A stretch of 64,000 nucleotides of DNA from Acidobacteriota bacterium (GCA_021781455.1 JAJXWV010000033.1:124001-188000), one strand, 5' to 3'; positions 34,328 to 42,656 are shown, counted from the first letter of the stretch. A program made the numbers and translations. The notes: generated by a model from the sequence alone, not told the origin.

Positions 34328-34392
34328 ACCTCACAACCTCACAACCTCGTGACCTCGTGACCTCGCAACTTCGCAACCTTGCAACCCCTCAC
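34328..34392. repeat. Octamer array, ACCTCACA/ACCTCGTG family
   Basis: Period-8 units such as ACCTCACA, ACCTCGTG and ACCTCGCA, eight copies with drift, ending at the stop of the phosphoribosyltransferase frame (34389). No inverted arm is adjacent. A related octamer array with two arms is at 51610-51730. Confidence 0.75.
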
Positions 34393-35064
34393 GCCCGCGC
34401 CCTCCGCCCCTCCGGCTCCGCGGCACGATCGAGCAGCGCGTGCACTTCCTCGTCCGTGGTCTGCGCGAAGTCGCGATACCACAGCCCGACCGCTTCGAAC
34501 GGCTCGGGCGTGCGCAGACAGATCAACGGCTCGGCCTCCTGACGGAAGTCTTCACATGTCGACGGCGCCGCCACCGGGACGGCCACGACAGATCGTCCGC
34601 GGATGCATCTCGCGGAGGGCCCGCACCGCAGCACGCATGCTCGATCCGGTGGCCAGACCGTCGTCGACCACGACGACGGTTCGTCCCTCCACGTTCAGGG
34701 GCGGGCGCTTGCCGCGGTACGACTTTTCACGCCGGTGCAACTCCCGCTCCTCGCGCTCGGCGACCGCTTCAATCGCCGACGGCGGAATCGGCAGGTACTC
34801 CAGCACCTCGTCGTTGAGCACGCGCACGCCGCCGCTGGCGATCGCTCCCATGGCCAGCTCCTCGTGGCCGGGGACACCGAGTTTGCGAACCACGAACACG
34901 TCGAGTGGCACGCCGAGAGCCTGAGCCACGCCGTAGCCGACTGGAACGCCGCCCCGTGGCAGGGCCAGCACGATGGCATCGGCAGGCCGGCCGATGCGCC
35001 TGGCGACCTCCTCGCCGAGGAGGCGGCCGGCCTCTTCCCGATTGAAGAACGGTTCAACCCGCAT
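34389..35064 (-). pseudogene. Phosphoribosyltransferase gene with a +1 frameshift
   Basis: From the ATG at 35064 the first ~160 codons encode a PRT-family domain: FNREEAGRLLGEEVARRI, LALPRGGVPVGYGVAQAL, the PRPP loop VVVVDDGLATGSSMRAAV, then REMHPRTI. After this the frame breaks and ends in GGGAVDM. One frame over, the protein continues as expected (VVAVPVAAPSTCEDFRQEAE ... FEAVGLWYRDFAQTTDEEVH) to a stop at 34389. Removing one base near 34590 restores about 225 residues of the ComF/PRT-like family often annotated with dienelactone-hydrolase-type neighbours. It is either an inactive gene, a programmed shift, or a sequencing error. Confidence 0.8.
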
Positions 35065-35169
35065 GACTCTCCCGCAAACGTGGCTCTGGTTTGCCTTCGG
35101 TGCAACTCGCATTCCCCGAAAAACGAGCCACCGTCCTCTCCAGAGCGTGTTGAGACCGTCCGTGTTTCA

Positions 35170-35931
35170 ATGTGCGCCGTGACCGTGAACGCCGCGTCGA
35201 GCGTGTCGCTCGAGGACGTCTCCGTCGTTTCGCCGCGGGGCGAGACGATCCTGAACGCGATCGCACTGCGCATCGAGGCGGGCGACTCGGTGGCGCTGGC
35301 CGGCCGGAGCGGAGCGGGAAAGACGACCATCCTGCGACTGCTCAACGGCCTGACCGCTCCGTCGACAGGCCGCGTGCTGATCGACGGCGTGGAGATGAAC
35401 GGCGATCTCACAGAGCGCCGCCGGCACATCGGGACGATCCTGCAGGCGCCGGCGCTCTTCCCGCATCGCAGCGTGTACGACAACGTGGCCACGGTGCCGC
35501 GGCTCCTGGACTGGCCCGAGGAACGGATTCGCGAAGCGGCGCGCGAGATGCTCGACCGGCTGGGCATGCCGCTCGACCGCTTCGGACCGCGCTTCCCGCG
35601 ATCGCTCTCCGGGGGCGAGCAGCAGCGCATCGGCATTGCCCGGGCCATGATCGCGCAACCGGCGCTGCTTTTGTGCGACGAGCCCTTCAGCGCGCTCGAT
35701 CCGCTCGTCCGGCGCGATCTGCAGGACGAGTTCGTGGGCCTGCGCGACCGCGGACACGTTACGATGCTCTTCGTGACGCACGATCTGGCCGAGGCTCTTC
35801 GCGTGGGGCGCCGCATCGTCCTGATCGATCGCGGGGAGATCGTCTGCGACCTGCCGCGCGAGGCGTTCGTCCGCTCGGATCACCCGCTGGTCCGGCAGTT
35901 CATCGAGGCCTCGCGGCTGCCGGAGATCTGA
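35170..35931 (+). CDS. opuCA: Osmoprotectant ABC transporter ATP-binding protein
   Basis: A protein of 253 residues with a single ABC domain: Walker A GRSGAGKTT, Q loop ILQAPALFP, signature LSGGEQQR, Walker B LLLCDEPF, switch His in FVTHDL. The absence of CBS domains distinguishes it from full-length OpuCA/ProV. Assignment to glycine-betaine/choline-type uptake comes from the permease and binding protein that follow. The ATG at 35170 is chosen; GTG codons at 35179 and 35185 are alternatives. The permease starts three bases after the stop. Confidence 0.85.
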   Translation: MCAVTVNAASSVSLEDVSVVSPRGETILNAIALRIEAGDSVALAGRSGAGKTTILRLLNGLTAPSTGRVLIDGVEMNGDLTERRRHIGTILQAPALFPHRSVYDNVATVPRLLDWPEERIREAAREMLDRLGMPLDRFGPRFPRSLSGGEQQRIGIARAMIAQPALLLCDEPFSALDPLVRRDLQDEFVGLRDRGHVTMLFVTHDLAEALRVGRRIVLIDRGEIVCDLPREAFVRSDHPLVRQFIEASRLPEI

Positions 35932-35934
35932 CCG

Positions 35935-36555
35935 ATGGCCGACGAAATCCTGCGAGCGACCGGACAGCACGTGGTGATCGTGGCGATCTCGGTGCTCATC
36001 GCCACGGCGGCCGGGATCCCCTTGGGCATCCTCTGCATCCGGCACGCCCGTATCGGCAAGGTCACGCTGCGCATCGTCGACATCGTGCAGACGATTCCAT
36101 CGCTCGCACTTTTCGGATTTCTCATACCGCTGCCGCTGATCGGAGGAATCGGCGTCCGCACGGCCATCGTGGCGCTGATCCTCTACTCACTCCTGCCGAT
36201 CGTGAGGAACACGGTCACCGGAATTGCGGGCATCGACCCGCTGATCCGCGAGGCAGCCATCGTGGTGGGGATGACGGACCGGCAGCGATTGTTAGGCGTG
36301 GAGCTTCCCCTGGCGCTGCCGTCGATCTTCGGCGGCCTGCGCATCGCCACGGTGATCGCCATCGGCGTGGCCACGATCGGCGCGGCCGTCGGCGGCGGAG
36401 GGCTGGGGACGCTGATCTTCCGCGGCGTGGCCATGGTCGACTCGACGCGAATCCTGGCCGGCGCCCTTCCGGCGGCGGCACTGGCCCTGATCGCGGATCT
36501 TGGTTTCGCCGGGCTGGAGCGGGTGGCGGCGCGGCGGTTCGGGACGTCCGGATGA
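35935..36555 (+). CDS. opuCB: Osmoprotectant ABC transporter permease
   Basis: A protein of 206 residues with five membrane segments, of the ProW/OpuCB type (HVVIVAISVLIATAAGIPLG, IVQTIPSLALFGFLIPL). The EAA coupling loop reads REAAIVVGMTDRQRLLGVELPLALPSI and contacts the ATPase. Only one permease is present, so it would act as a homodimer. The binding-protein start overlaps its stop (ATGA). Confidence 0.92.
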   Translation: MADEILRATGQHVVIVAISVLIATAAGIPLGILCIRHARIGKVTLRIVDIVQTIPSLALFGFLIPLPLIGGIGVRTAIVALILYSLLPIVRNTVTGIAGIDPLIREAAIVVGMTDRQRLLGVELPLALPSIFGGLRIATVIAIGVATIGAAVGGGGLGTLIFRGVAMVDSTRILAGALPAAALALIADLGFAGLERVAARRFGTSG

Positions 36556-37424
36556 TGCGACGCCTTCTCCTGCTGGCGATCGTTCTCGTCACTGCGTGCC
36601 GCCAGGGTCCGCAGCCGATCGTCGTCGGTTCGAAGAACTTCACCGAGTCCGTGCTGCTCGGCGAGATCATCGCCCAGCGTCTGGAGCAGGCCGGCTGTCG
36701 CGTCGAGAAGAAGCTCGACCTCGGCGGCACGCTGGTCTGCGACCGCGCCATCACCGCCGGTGCGATCGACGTCTATCCCGAATACTCCGGGACCGCGCTG
36801 ACGGCGATCCTCCACCGTCCGGCGAACCTCGACCGGCAGGCGGTCATGCGCCAGCTCGTCGATGCCTATGCCCGCCGCGGCCTTCACTGGGGACCGGCAC
36901 TGGGGTTCGAGAACACGTTTGCCATGATCGTCCGCCGCAGCGACGCGGAACGGCTTGGGCTGCGGCGCATTTCGGATCTGCGCAGCGTGACCGGCACGTT
37001 CCGCCCCGGCTTCGGCTACGAGTTCGTGGAGCGCCCGGACGGCTGGAGCGGCCTGACAAAGCGATACGGGCTCCAGTTTTCCGAGCCGCCGCGCACGATG
37101 GACCTCGGGCTCACCTATCGGGCTCTGGCCAGCGGGCAGATCGATTTGATCGCCGGAAACTCGACCGACGGGCTGATTGCCGCGTTAGGCCTGGCAGTGC
37201 TGGAGGACGACATGCGCTATTTCCCGCCTTACGACGCCGCTGTCGTCCAGCGCCAGGACATCGGCCGCAAGTGCGCCGCCGCGCCCGGCGCTCTGGCCTC
37301 GCTGGCAAACACGCTCGACGCCGCGACGATGCGCCGGCTCAACTACGAGATCGACGGCCGCCACCGCGGCGCCGCCGAGGTGGCGCGCGAGGTCCTGAAG
37401 AAGTTGCCGGCTGCACGGCGCTGA
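36552..37424 (+). CDS. opuCC: Osmoprotectant ABC transporter substrate-binding lipoprotein
   Basis: A protein of 290 residues. The signal peptide ends in a lipobox (LVTAC), so the protein is tethered to the membrane. The mature part is the OpuAC/ProX-like fold: IVVGSKNFTESVLLGEIIAQ, GGTLVCDRAITAGAIDVYPEYSGTALT, LRSVTGTFRPGFGYEF and LIAGNSTDGLIAALG. SKNFTE and YPEYSGT line the ligand pocket in glycine-betaine/choline binding proteins. The exact ligand (betaine, choline or carnitine) is not determinable by eye. It completes a three-gene opuC operon for osmotic stress. Confidence 0.92.
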   Translation: MMRRLLLLAIVLVTACRQGPQPIVVGSKNFTESVLLGEIIAQRLEQAGCRVEKKLDLGGTLVCDRAITAGAIDVYPEYSGTALTAILHRPANLDRQAVMRQLVDAYARRGLHWGPALGFENTFAMIVRRSDAERLGLRRISDLRSVTGTFRPGFGYEFVERPDGWSGLTKRYGLQFSEPPRTMDLGLTYRALASGQIDLIAGNSTDGLIAALGLAVLEDDMRYFPPYDAAVVQRQDIGRKCAAAPGALASLANTLDAATMRRLNYEIDGRHRGAAEVAREVLKKLPAARR

Positions 37425-37429
37425 CGCCC

Positions 37430-37500
37430 CGTCACTCTGAGCCGGCGGAACCGCGGGGGCGGTGGACGGGCGGGAGCGGTGGAGCGCGGCGAAGAGTCTC
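37430..37500 (+). repeat. Copy of the dispersed GAGCCGGCGGAACCGCGG repeat
   Basis: GTCACTCTGAGCCGGCGG, then GCGGGAGCGGTGGAGCGC and CGGCGAAGAGTCTC; the same unit as at 9824-10036 and 21512-21645. It begins six bases after the opuC operon. Confidence 0.85.
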
Positions 37501-37529
37501 TTACCGGGATGATCTGTCCGCTGGAGACC

Positions 37530-37681
37530 TTTCACCACAGAGAACGCAGAGAACACAGCGCAGGCTCGCTGCACTCGTCCGCAACCCAGGTTGTTCCGCT
37601 CTTCTCACCCAATTCTTCGCACGCCGCGCAAAACCCGGGGTTAGTAAATACCTCTGTGTTCTCAGTGCTCTCTGTGGTGAA
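37530..37681. repeat. Palindromic nonamer array, CACAGAGAA family
   Basis: The left arm (37530-37558; TTTCACCACAGAGAACGCAG) repeats CAGAGAACA with period 9. The right arm (37651-37681; CTCTGTGTTCTCAGTGCTCT) is its inverse, ending GTGGTGAA. The 92-base spacer has no gene. With the preceding repeat it accounts for most of the 323-base gap 37425-37747. Confidence 0.8.
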
Positions 37682-37747
37682 CGACAGTCCGGCAATCGCG
37701 GCTTCAGCCGCGCTGTCTTCGACCACGATCGCGCGCGCAAAGCGCAA

Positions 37748-39454
37748 TCAAACCGGCATTTCTTCGCGCTGCGGCCCCATCCGCCCGAGCACGTGGTGGA
37801 TCATGCCGCGGGCAAGCTCGTGCTCGCCCATGAAGACCTCGCCCGCGTTCTCCCTGCGAAGCAGCGCCTCCTCCTCGTCACTGTGCGTCCGGAGCACGAT
37901 CTCGATGCCCGGATTCAGCATGCGCGCGATCTCAACCATCTTTCGCATCTGCACCGGCTCGGGCGTGGCGATGACGAGCATCCGCGCGCGCGCCACGTGA
38001 CCCTGGATCAGTACCGAAGGCTCGGCGCCATTCCCCGAGACCGCGGGAACGTGCCGCTGCCGGAGCTTCTCGACGATCTCGCGGCTCTGCTCCACGACGA
38101 CGAACGGCACGCGCTTCTCCAACAGTGCCCGCGCGATCCGCCGCCCCACCCGCCCGTATCCGACGAGCACGACGTGATCTGTCAGAACCGAGGAATCGAC
38201 GTTCATGGGCAGCTCGGCCAGAGGATCGGTACTTCGCTCGAGCTGCCGGGCAACAGCAGAGCGACGGCGGATCCAGCGCTGCGCTGGCTCGAGCAGCGCG
38301 AATACGGCCGGGTTGATCGCGATCGAGATGAGCGCTCCCGCGAGGATCAGGCCGCGGCCGTCTGGCGTAAGAAGACCGAGCGATAGCCCCAGTCCGGCCA
38401 CGATGAACGAGAACTCGCCGATCTGCGCCAGGCTTGCTCCTACGGTAAGCGCGGTATTGAGCGGATAACGAAACGCCAGCACGATGGCGATGGCGATCAG
38501 AGGCGTGCCGACCACGACGATCGCCACCACCGCGGTCACGGCCAGAGGCTGGCGAACCACGACCATCGGATCGAAGAGCATGCCCACCGAGACGAAGAAG
38601 AGCACCGCGAATGCATCGCGTAGAGGCAGCGAGGCCTCGGCGGCTCGATGGCTGAGCGCCGATTCGCGCATCATTATCCCGGCAAAAAACGCGCCCAGCG
38701 CGAACGACACGCCGAACAGGTGCGCCGAGCCGTAGGCCACACCGACGGCCGCCGCGATCACAGCGAGTGTGAACAGCTCGCGCGACCCGGTCTTAGCCAC
38801 GAGCCACAACAAGCGCGGCATGACGCGGCGGCCCACCACCAGCATCAGCACGACGAACGCGGCCACCTCCGCGAAGGTGATGGCCAGCATCGCACCCACT
38901 CCCCGGCCGGCGTGCTCCGCCTTTCCGCCGAGCGATCCCGCCAGAGGAGGAAGCAGAACCAGAACGAGCACCATCACCAGGTCCTGAACGATCAGCCAGC
39001 CCACCGCAACGCTGCCGTTGAACGACTTCATGGCGCCGCGACTCTCCAGCGCGCGAAGCACGACGACGGTGCTGGCCACCGACAGCGAAACGCCGAACAC
39101 GAGCGCCGCCTCGAAGCTCCAGCCCCACAAGATGGCCGTCCCGATCCCGAGAGCCGTGGCGACGGTCATCTGGATCAGCGCGCCCGGCACGACCAGTTTG
39201 CGGACCGCGATCAGGTCGTCGAGCGAAAAGTGCAGACCGACCCCGAACATCAGCAGCATCACACCGATGTCGGCGAGCTGGCTGGCAAGGGCGACGTCCG
39301 CCACGAACCCGCGGGTGTACGGCCCGATGATGATGCCGGCCAGCAGATAGCCGACCAGCGGAGGCATCTTCAGCCTGACGGCCACAAACCCCAAAATCGT
39401 CGCCAGACCGAGGCTCGCGGCAATCGTGGTGATGAGGTTCAGCGAGTGCGGCAT
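37748..39454 (-). CDS. ybaL: YbaL-like monovalent cation:proton antiporter with RCK domain
   Basis: A protein of 568 residues from the ATG at 39454. The CPA2 transport domain (about 1-385) has around 12 membrane segments, with LKMPPLVGYLLAGIIIGP, LMFGVGLHFSLDDL and VLFFVSVGMLFDP. The C-terminal RCK/TrkA-N domain (about 415-525) has the Rossmann motif VLVGYGRVGRRIARALLE and EQSREIVEKLRQRH, so it senses a nucleotide. The combination matches Kef/YbaL-type K+/H+ antiporters used in pH or electrophile stress. Upstream in-frame ATGs at 39475 and 39517 are less likely. It is monocistronic. Confidence 0.92.
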   Translation of the reverse strand: MPHSLNLITTIAASLGLATILGFVAVRLKMPPLVGYLLAGIIIGPYTRGFVADVALASQLADIGVMLLMFGVGLHFSLDDLIAVRKLVVPGALIQMTVATALGIGTAILWGWSFEAALVFGVSLSVASTVVVLRALESRGAMKSFNGSVAVGWLIVQDLVMVLVLVLLPPLAGSLGGKAEHAGRGVGAMLAITFAEVAAFVVLMLVVGRRVMPRLLWLVAKTGSRELFTLAVIAAAVGVAYGSAHLFGVSFALGAFFAGIMMRESALSHRAAEASLPLRDAFAVLFFVSVGMLFDPMVVVRQPLAVTAVVAIVVVGTPLIAIAIVLAFRYPLNTALTVGASLAQIGEFSFIVAGLGLSLGLLTPDGRGLILAGALISIAINPAVFALLEPAQRWIRRRSAVARQLERSTDPLAELPMNVDSSVLTDHVVLVGYGRVGRRIARALLEKRVPFVVVEQSREIVEKLRQRHVPAVSGNGAEPSVLIQGHVARARMLVIATPEPVQMRKMVEIARMLNPGIEIVLRTHSDEEEALLRRENAGEVFMGEHELARGMIHHVLGRMGPQREEMPV

Positions 39455-39523
39455 CGTTGCTCCGGGCGATGCCATCTTAGCCGCGGAGGCACAGACACTC
39501 TTGTGCCGGCTTCCCAACGGCGC

Positions 39524-40021
39524 TTACCGCGCCGGAGCGACGACCAGGATCTGACCCGACATCGCCGGCTGATGAACCGTGCAATAGAACGGAAACAGCC
39601 CTTCCTCGTGGAACGTCATCACGAACGTCGTCTTCGACAACGGCGGCAGCTTCGTCTGCAGGAGAACCTTGTTGTGCGGATCGGTGAGCATGAAATCGTG
39701 CTCGTCGTCGGGCTGCAGGTTCCAGAACGTCACCTGCGCGGGCTCGTCGCGGCGCACCGCGAAGAAGTCCGGCGAGAACGCGTACACCTCGCCGAATTTC
39801 TGAACCGTCGCCGCAGGCCCGGTCTCCCTGATCGCCGTGCCGATCGTGGTCACGGTGATCCGGACCTTGGCCGGGCCCGAGCGGGCGATGGTCACTGGCG
39901 GGCCGCTGGCAGCCGGTTTTCGGCCGCACGCCAGAGCGGACACGAGCAGCAACAGCACGAGGCTGCGCCGGGCGATCACGGGCGAATCATGCACGTCGCC
40001 GCACTGCGCCGCAAACGCCAT
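39524..40021 (-). CDS. Cupredoxin-domain lipoprotein
   Basis: A protein of 165 residues as written; the export signal (RRSLVLLLLVSALAC) ends in a lipobox. A GTG at 39979 may be the true start, since the first 14 residues look spurious. The mature domain is a cupredoxin: type I copper ligands are H in DEHDFMLTDP and C-x-x-H-x-x-x-M in FYCTVHQPAM. Such proteins transfer electrons or hold copper in the periplasm. It begins five bases after the stop of a receiver-domain gene, so both are probably cotranscribed. Confidence 0.85.
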   Translation of the reverse strand: MAFAAQCGDVHDSPVIARRSLVLLLLVSALACGRKPAASGPPVTIARSGPAKVRITVTTIGTAIRETGPAATVQKFGEVYAFSPDFFAVRRDEPAQVTFWNLQPDDEHDFMLTDPHNKVLLQTKLPPLSKTTFVMTFHEEGLFPFYCTVHQPAMSGQILVVAPAR

Positions 40022-40025
40022 CCGC

Positions 40026-40469
40026 TCAGCTCGTCTCGACTTCCGGCTCCGGGCCTCGTTCCGGGATGAGGGGCCCTGCGTCCGAGCGGCCGGCGGTCCT
40101 TCGCGCCCGGCAGGCAGAGGCGATCGCCTCGGAGAGCCGGTCGAGGTCGAAGGGCTTTCGCAGGACGGCTCGAACGACCCCCGGATCGAGGCGATCGAGC
40201 TCGAGATTGCGCACCACCGCCGTCACCACGATCACCGGTACCGGCAGCTGCTTCTCGCGAATGTACAGGATGACGTCGTACCCACTGGTCACGGGCATCA
40301 TCAGGTCGAGGACGACGACGTCGAAGTCACTGCCGTCGCCGATCCGCGCGATAGCGTCCGCGCCGGTGCCGCACGCCTCGGTCGCAAAGCCCCAGCGCGT
40401 GGCAGCGACGCTGAGGAGGTTTCGAATGGACTGATCGTCTTCGACGATGAGGACGCGGCACTGAGGCAT
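40026..40469 (-). CDS. Single-domain response regulator
   Basis: A protein of 147 residues: a receiver domain (about 4-122) with E10-D11-D12, phospho-acceptor D55 in VVVLDLMMPV, T83 region VIVVTAV and K in LRKPF. There is no output domain, only an acidic, Pro-rich tail of about 25 residues (GPLIPERGPEPEVETS). It may act in a phosphorelay or by protein contact. Its downstream neighbour is the cupredoxin lipoprotein. Confidence 0.9.
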   Translation of the reverse strand: MPQCRVLIVEDDQSIRNLLSVAATRWGFATEACGTGADAIARIGDGSDFDVVVLDLMMPVTSGYDVILYIREKQLPVPVIVVTAVVRNLELDRLDPGVVRAVLRKPFDLDRLSEAIASACRARRTAGRSDAGPLIPERGPEPEVETS

Positions 40470-40542
40470 GTTCGCCTGCTGAATGAGCGAATGACGTGCC
40501 AGAAAGCAGGCGCGGCTGTCGACCCGATTCGGCGTCCATTTC

Positions 40543-40574
40543 CAAAAAGAATGGCCGGGACGAGCCCGGCCATT
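40543..40574 (-). terminator. Terminator of the CsbD-like gene
   Basis: AATGGCCGGG and CCCGGCCATT pair around a short loop; on the minus strand a TTCTTTTT tract follows. It lies about 30 bases after the CsbD-like stop. Confidence 0.8.
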
Positions 40575-40601
40575 GCCTCTTTTCTATTGCGAAGCTGGTC
40601 G

Positions 40602-40811
40602 TCAGCCCCCAATCTTTTTACCTGCATCACGGACGGCGTCGCCAACCTTCCGCCGGGCCTTGCCGATGCCCTCCTCGAGGTCACCGGAGCTCTGCTGGTC
40701 GATTCCTTCCTGCTCAAGGTCGGGGTCGTCATTCTTGCGTCCGATGGCCTGCTTCGCCTTGCCGGCGACCTTGTCGATCTTTCCGCGGACTTCGTCTTCG
40801 TTGGGTCTCAT
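40602..40811 (-). CDS. CsbD-like stress protein
   Basis: A hydrophilic protein of 69 residues (EDEVRGKIDKVAGKAKQAIG, SSGDLEEGIGKARRKVGDAV). The K-x-x-G-K-x-K-x-x-x-G repeats are typical of the small CsbD family, abundant general-stress proteins of unknown mechanism. The ATG at 40811 follows GGAGG with five bases spacing. It is followed by a strong terminator, so monocistronic. Confidence 0.85.
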   Translation of the reverse strand: MRPNEDEVRGKIDKVAGKAKQAIGRKNDDPDLEQEGIDQQSSGDLEEGIGKARRKVGDAVRDAGKKIGG

Positions 40812-40927
40812 GGACACCTCCGACGGTGACTACTCCAAGAATCACGCCCGAAAGCATGCGGCGAGTTCGGCGTTATCGAACGAAAGGAGAGCTGCGGACG
40901 CGCTGCTGCGCGTCCCTGCGAACATCC

Positions 40928-41557
40928 CTACGAGATGCCTTCTCGCGCGCACCAGCGGGGCACGACCAGGCCGGCAATGGCGTCGTACGCAAAGTGCACG
41001 ACGATCGCGGGAAGGAGCGACTGCCCGACGATGACGACGGCGTGAAAACCGACCGCGAAGACGAAGATCACGGCCGCGCTGCGCCATCCCTGCACCATGT
41101 GACCGAGGGCAAACACGAATGCCGCGACGGCCACGGCAATGACGATCGAATGCGAGAGGCGGAACAGGAGTCGGTAGGCCACGCCCCGGTAGGCCACCTC
41201 CTCGGCGATGGCCGCGACCAGGCAGAGCAACAGGTAGGGCATGAGCTCGCTGCGGTCGTGGGGAAGCAGATCGCAGAGGCGGTCCTTCGACTGATCGGAG
41301 CGGGTCGGCCAGAAGACGCGAAGGGCGAGCAGCGCTACGCCGAGGAGGGCCAGCGCCCAGAGCGCGCGCGGTGTTCTCGGCACGACGTTCAGGACGATGA
41401 GATTCGTGGCCGCCGCGACGAGAGCCAAAGCGTAGAGGATGACCTGCAGCAGGATGGTCTGCCAGTAAAAGACGGGCCGGGGAATCGGCAGCCGTCGTCC
41501 GCCTAACAACTGCTGCGTGCGGATGGCCAGTAGCGGCAGGACGATCGCGATGACCAC
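40928..41557 (-). CDS. CPBP-family intramembrane metalloprotease
   Basis: A protein of 209 residues with about six membrane segments. Catalytic motifs of the CPBP/CAAX-protease family are complete: EE-x3-R in AEEVAYRGV, F-x3-H in FALGHM, and H-x3-D in HFAYDA. Members process prenylated or other membrane proteins, or protect against bacteriocins; no partner is adjacent, so the role is open. The GTG at 41557 has no ribosome site. GGAGG at 41607-41603 precedes an in-frame ATT (41596-41594) that would add 13 residues (IHWRIDVWGTAYL), so the true start may be there. Confidence 0.85.
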   Translation of the reverse strand: MVIAIVLPLLAIRTQQLLGGRRLPIPRPVFYWQTILLQVILYALALVAAATNLIVLNVVPRTPRALWALALLGVALLALRVFWPTRSDQSKDRLCDLLPHDRSELMPYLLLCLVAAIAEEVAYRGVAYRLLFRLSHSIVIAVAVAAFVFALGHMVQGWRSAAVIFVFAVGFHAVVIVGQSLLPAIVVHFAYDAIAGLVVPRWCAREGIS

Positions 41558-41657
41558 CAGGTACGCAGTGCCCCAGACGTCGATGCGCCAGTGAATCGGG
41601 TGCCTCCGTAAAGCGTCTGCAGTCTATTGAAGAATTGCGGGAGACGCAGAAGGCGAT

Positions 41658-41775
41658 CTTGTCATCCCGGGCGTCAGCGAAGGGATCTGGGTGGGTGGGG
41701 CGCCCGGATCGACCATGCGAAGGTGAAATCTCGCGCCGCCCCTCTCACCCGGATCCCTCACGCTCGGGATGACAG
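41658..41775. repeat. 115-bp inverted repeat, TGTCATCCCG...CGGGATGACA
   Basis: TGTCATCCCGGGCGTCAGCG at the left and CTCACGCTCGGGATGACA at the right, with internal complementary GGGATC/GATCCC and CACCC/GGGTG segments. It is related in style to the TGTCATCCTGAGC repeats. It lies between two divergent genes and ends about 25 bases before the -10 box of the next gene. Confidence 0.75.
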
Positions 41776-41801
41776 GTTTCCCGTTTTCGATTTCTCCTCT
41801 C

Positions 41802-41807
41802 TACAAT
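41802..41807 (+). promoter_or_regulatory. -10-like TACAAT box, leaderless type
   Basis: TACAAT ends ten bases before the ATG at 41818. It overlaps an earlier in-frame ATG (41806), which argues that 41818 is the real start. Confidence 0.4.
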
Positions 41808-41817
41808 GCCGCGCCTC

Positions 41818-42483
41818 ATGACGACGCGCTTCGACCGCCTCATCGCTGCGCTGGCGCGGACCGAGCTCTCCGAGCGGGCCTGCAACCAGTACTCCCGCAC
41901 GACCGGCGACCTTCGCGGCAACACCGTCCGGCGCCGCAATCTCCGGCTCTACCTCGGCGAGATGGCGGCCATCGGCCCGCGCGTGCTGCTGATCGGCGAA
42001 GCAGTCAGCCACCGCGGCGGCCGCCTCACCGGAATCGCGTTCGTCAGCGAGACCGTGATGCTTCGCGGCGTCGACATCGCCTCTCCGCCGCACCACATCC
42101 TCGGCGCCCCTGCGGGATACCGGAAGGCCACTTCCGGCGAGCAACTCTCCACCGAAGCGAGCGCCACGATGGTGTGGGGAACCATCCGCCACCTCGATCC
42201 GCTGCCTCTGCTCTGGAACGCCTTTCCCTTCCATCCCTTTCACCCGGCCTCGCCACTGTCGAACCGCGTCCCCTCCTCATCCGAGCTGGAGATCGGATCG
42301 CGCTTCATTCACACGATCCTCGGTTTTTTCCCGATCGAGCACGTCGTCGCCATCGGCAATCAGGCCGCCTCATCGCTGACCAGGCTCGGCATCGAGCACG
42401 AAAAAGTGCGGCACCCGTCGATGGGAGGCAAGAAGACATTCATTGACGGAATGGCCCGGCTGTCGCACTCTTCACAGCCATGA
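41818..42483 (+). CDS. Uracil-DNA-glycosylase-superfamily protein
   Basis: A protein of 221 residues from the ATG at 41818. The UDG-superfamily fold is suggested by LLIGEAVSHRGGRLTGIAFV (motif 1 region, GEA), LWNAFPFHPF (LWN-x-x-PFHP), the LSNRVPSSSE turn, AIGNQAASSLTRLG and the C-terminal motif VRHPSMGGKK (motif 2 with H-P-S). It likely recognises or removes damaged bases. The normal motif 1 catalytic Asp/Asn is not obvious, so activity is uncertain. A 58-codon gene starts inside its stop codon, a coupling also seen for paired repair factors. Confidence 0.72.
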   Translation: MTTRFDRLIAALARTELSERACNQYSRTTGDLRGNTVRRRNLRLYLGEMAAIGPRVLLIGEAVSHRGGRLTGIAFVSETVMLRGVDIASPPHHILGAPAGYRKATSGEQLSTEASATMVWGTIRHLDPLPLLWNAFPFHPFHPASPLSNRVPSSSELEIGSRFIHTILGFFPIEHVVAIGNQAASSLTRLGIEHEKVRHPSMGGKKTFIDGMARLSHSSQP

Positions 42484-42656
42484 AGAAGAGCCAGATTCAG
42501 GAGATCAAGGAAGGCAAGGCCATGCGCACCCGGACGTACACGGGTCGCCTGCAGCCGTTCGGCCCCAAGGCGCCGCTGCCGACGAAGAACGCCGTGCGGC
42601 TGTCGACCGTGGGGAGCTCCGCGAAAGAGAAGTTCGACGGCGGGAAGGACAAGTGA
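42480..42656 (+). CDS. Small basic protein coupled to the UDG-like gene
   Basis: A protein of 58 residues (MKKSQIQEIKEGKAMRTRTY ... KEKFDGGKDK), rich in Lys and Arg, with no signal or membrane segment. The ATG overlaps the upstream stop as ATGA (42480-42483), so it is translated by coupling. Codon use resembles its neighbours. I recognise no family; charge and context suggest binding to nucleic acid or to the glycosylase-like partner. Confidence 0.7.
   Translation: MKKSQIQEIKEGKAMRTRTYTGRLQPFGPKAPLPTKNAVRLSTVGSSAKEKFDGGKDK

Noticed and set aside
35172-37424. 750-codon frame spanning the ABC ATPase and permease before entering the binding protein
   Set aside because: The upstream two thirds is out of frame with two well-conserved genes; only the part from 36552, with a lipobox and family motifs, is real.
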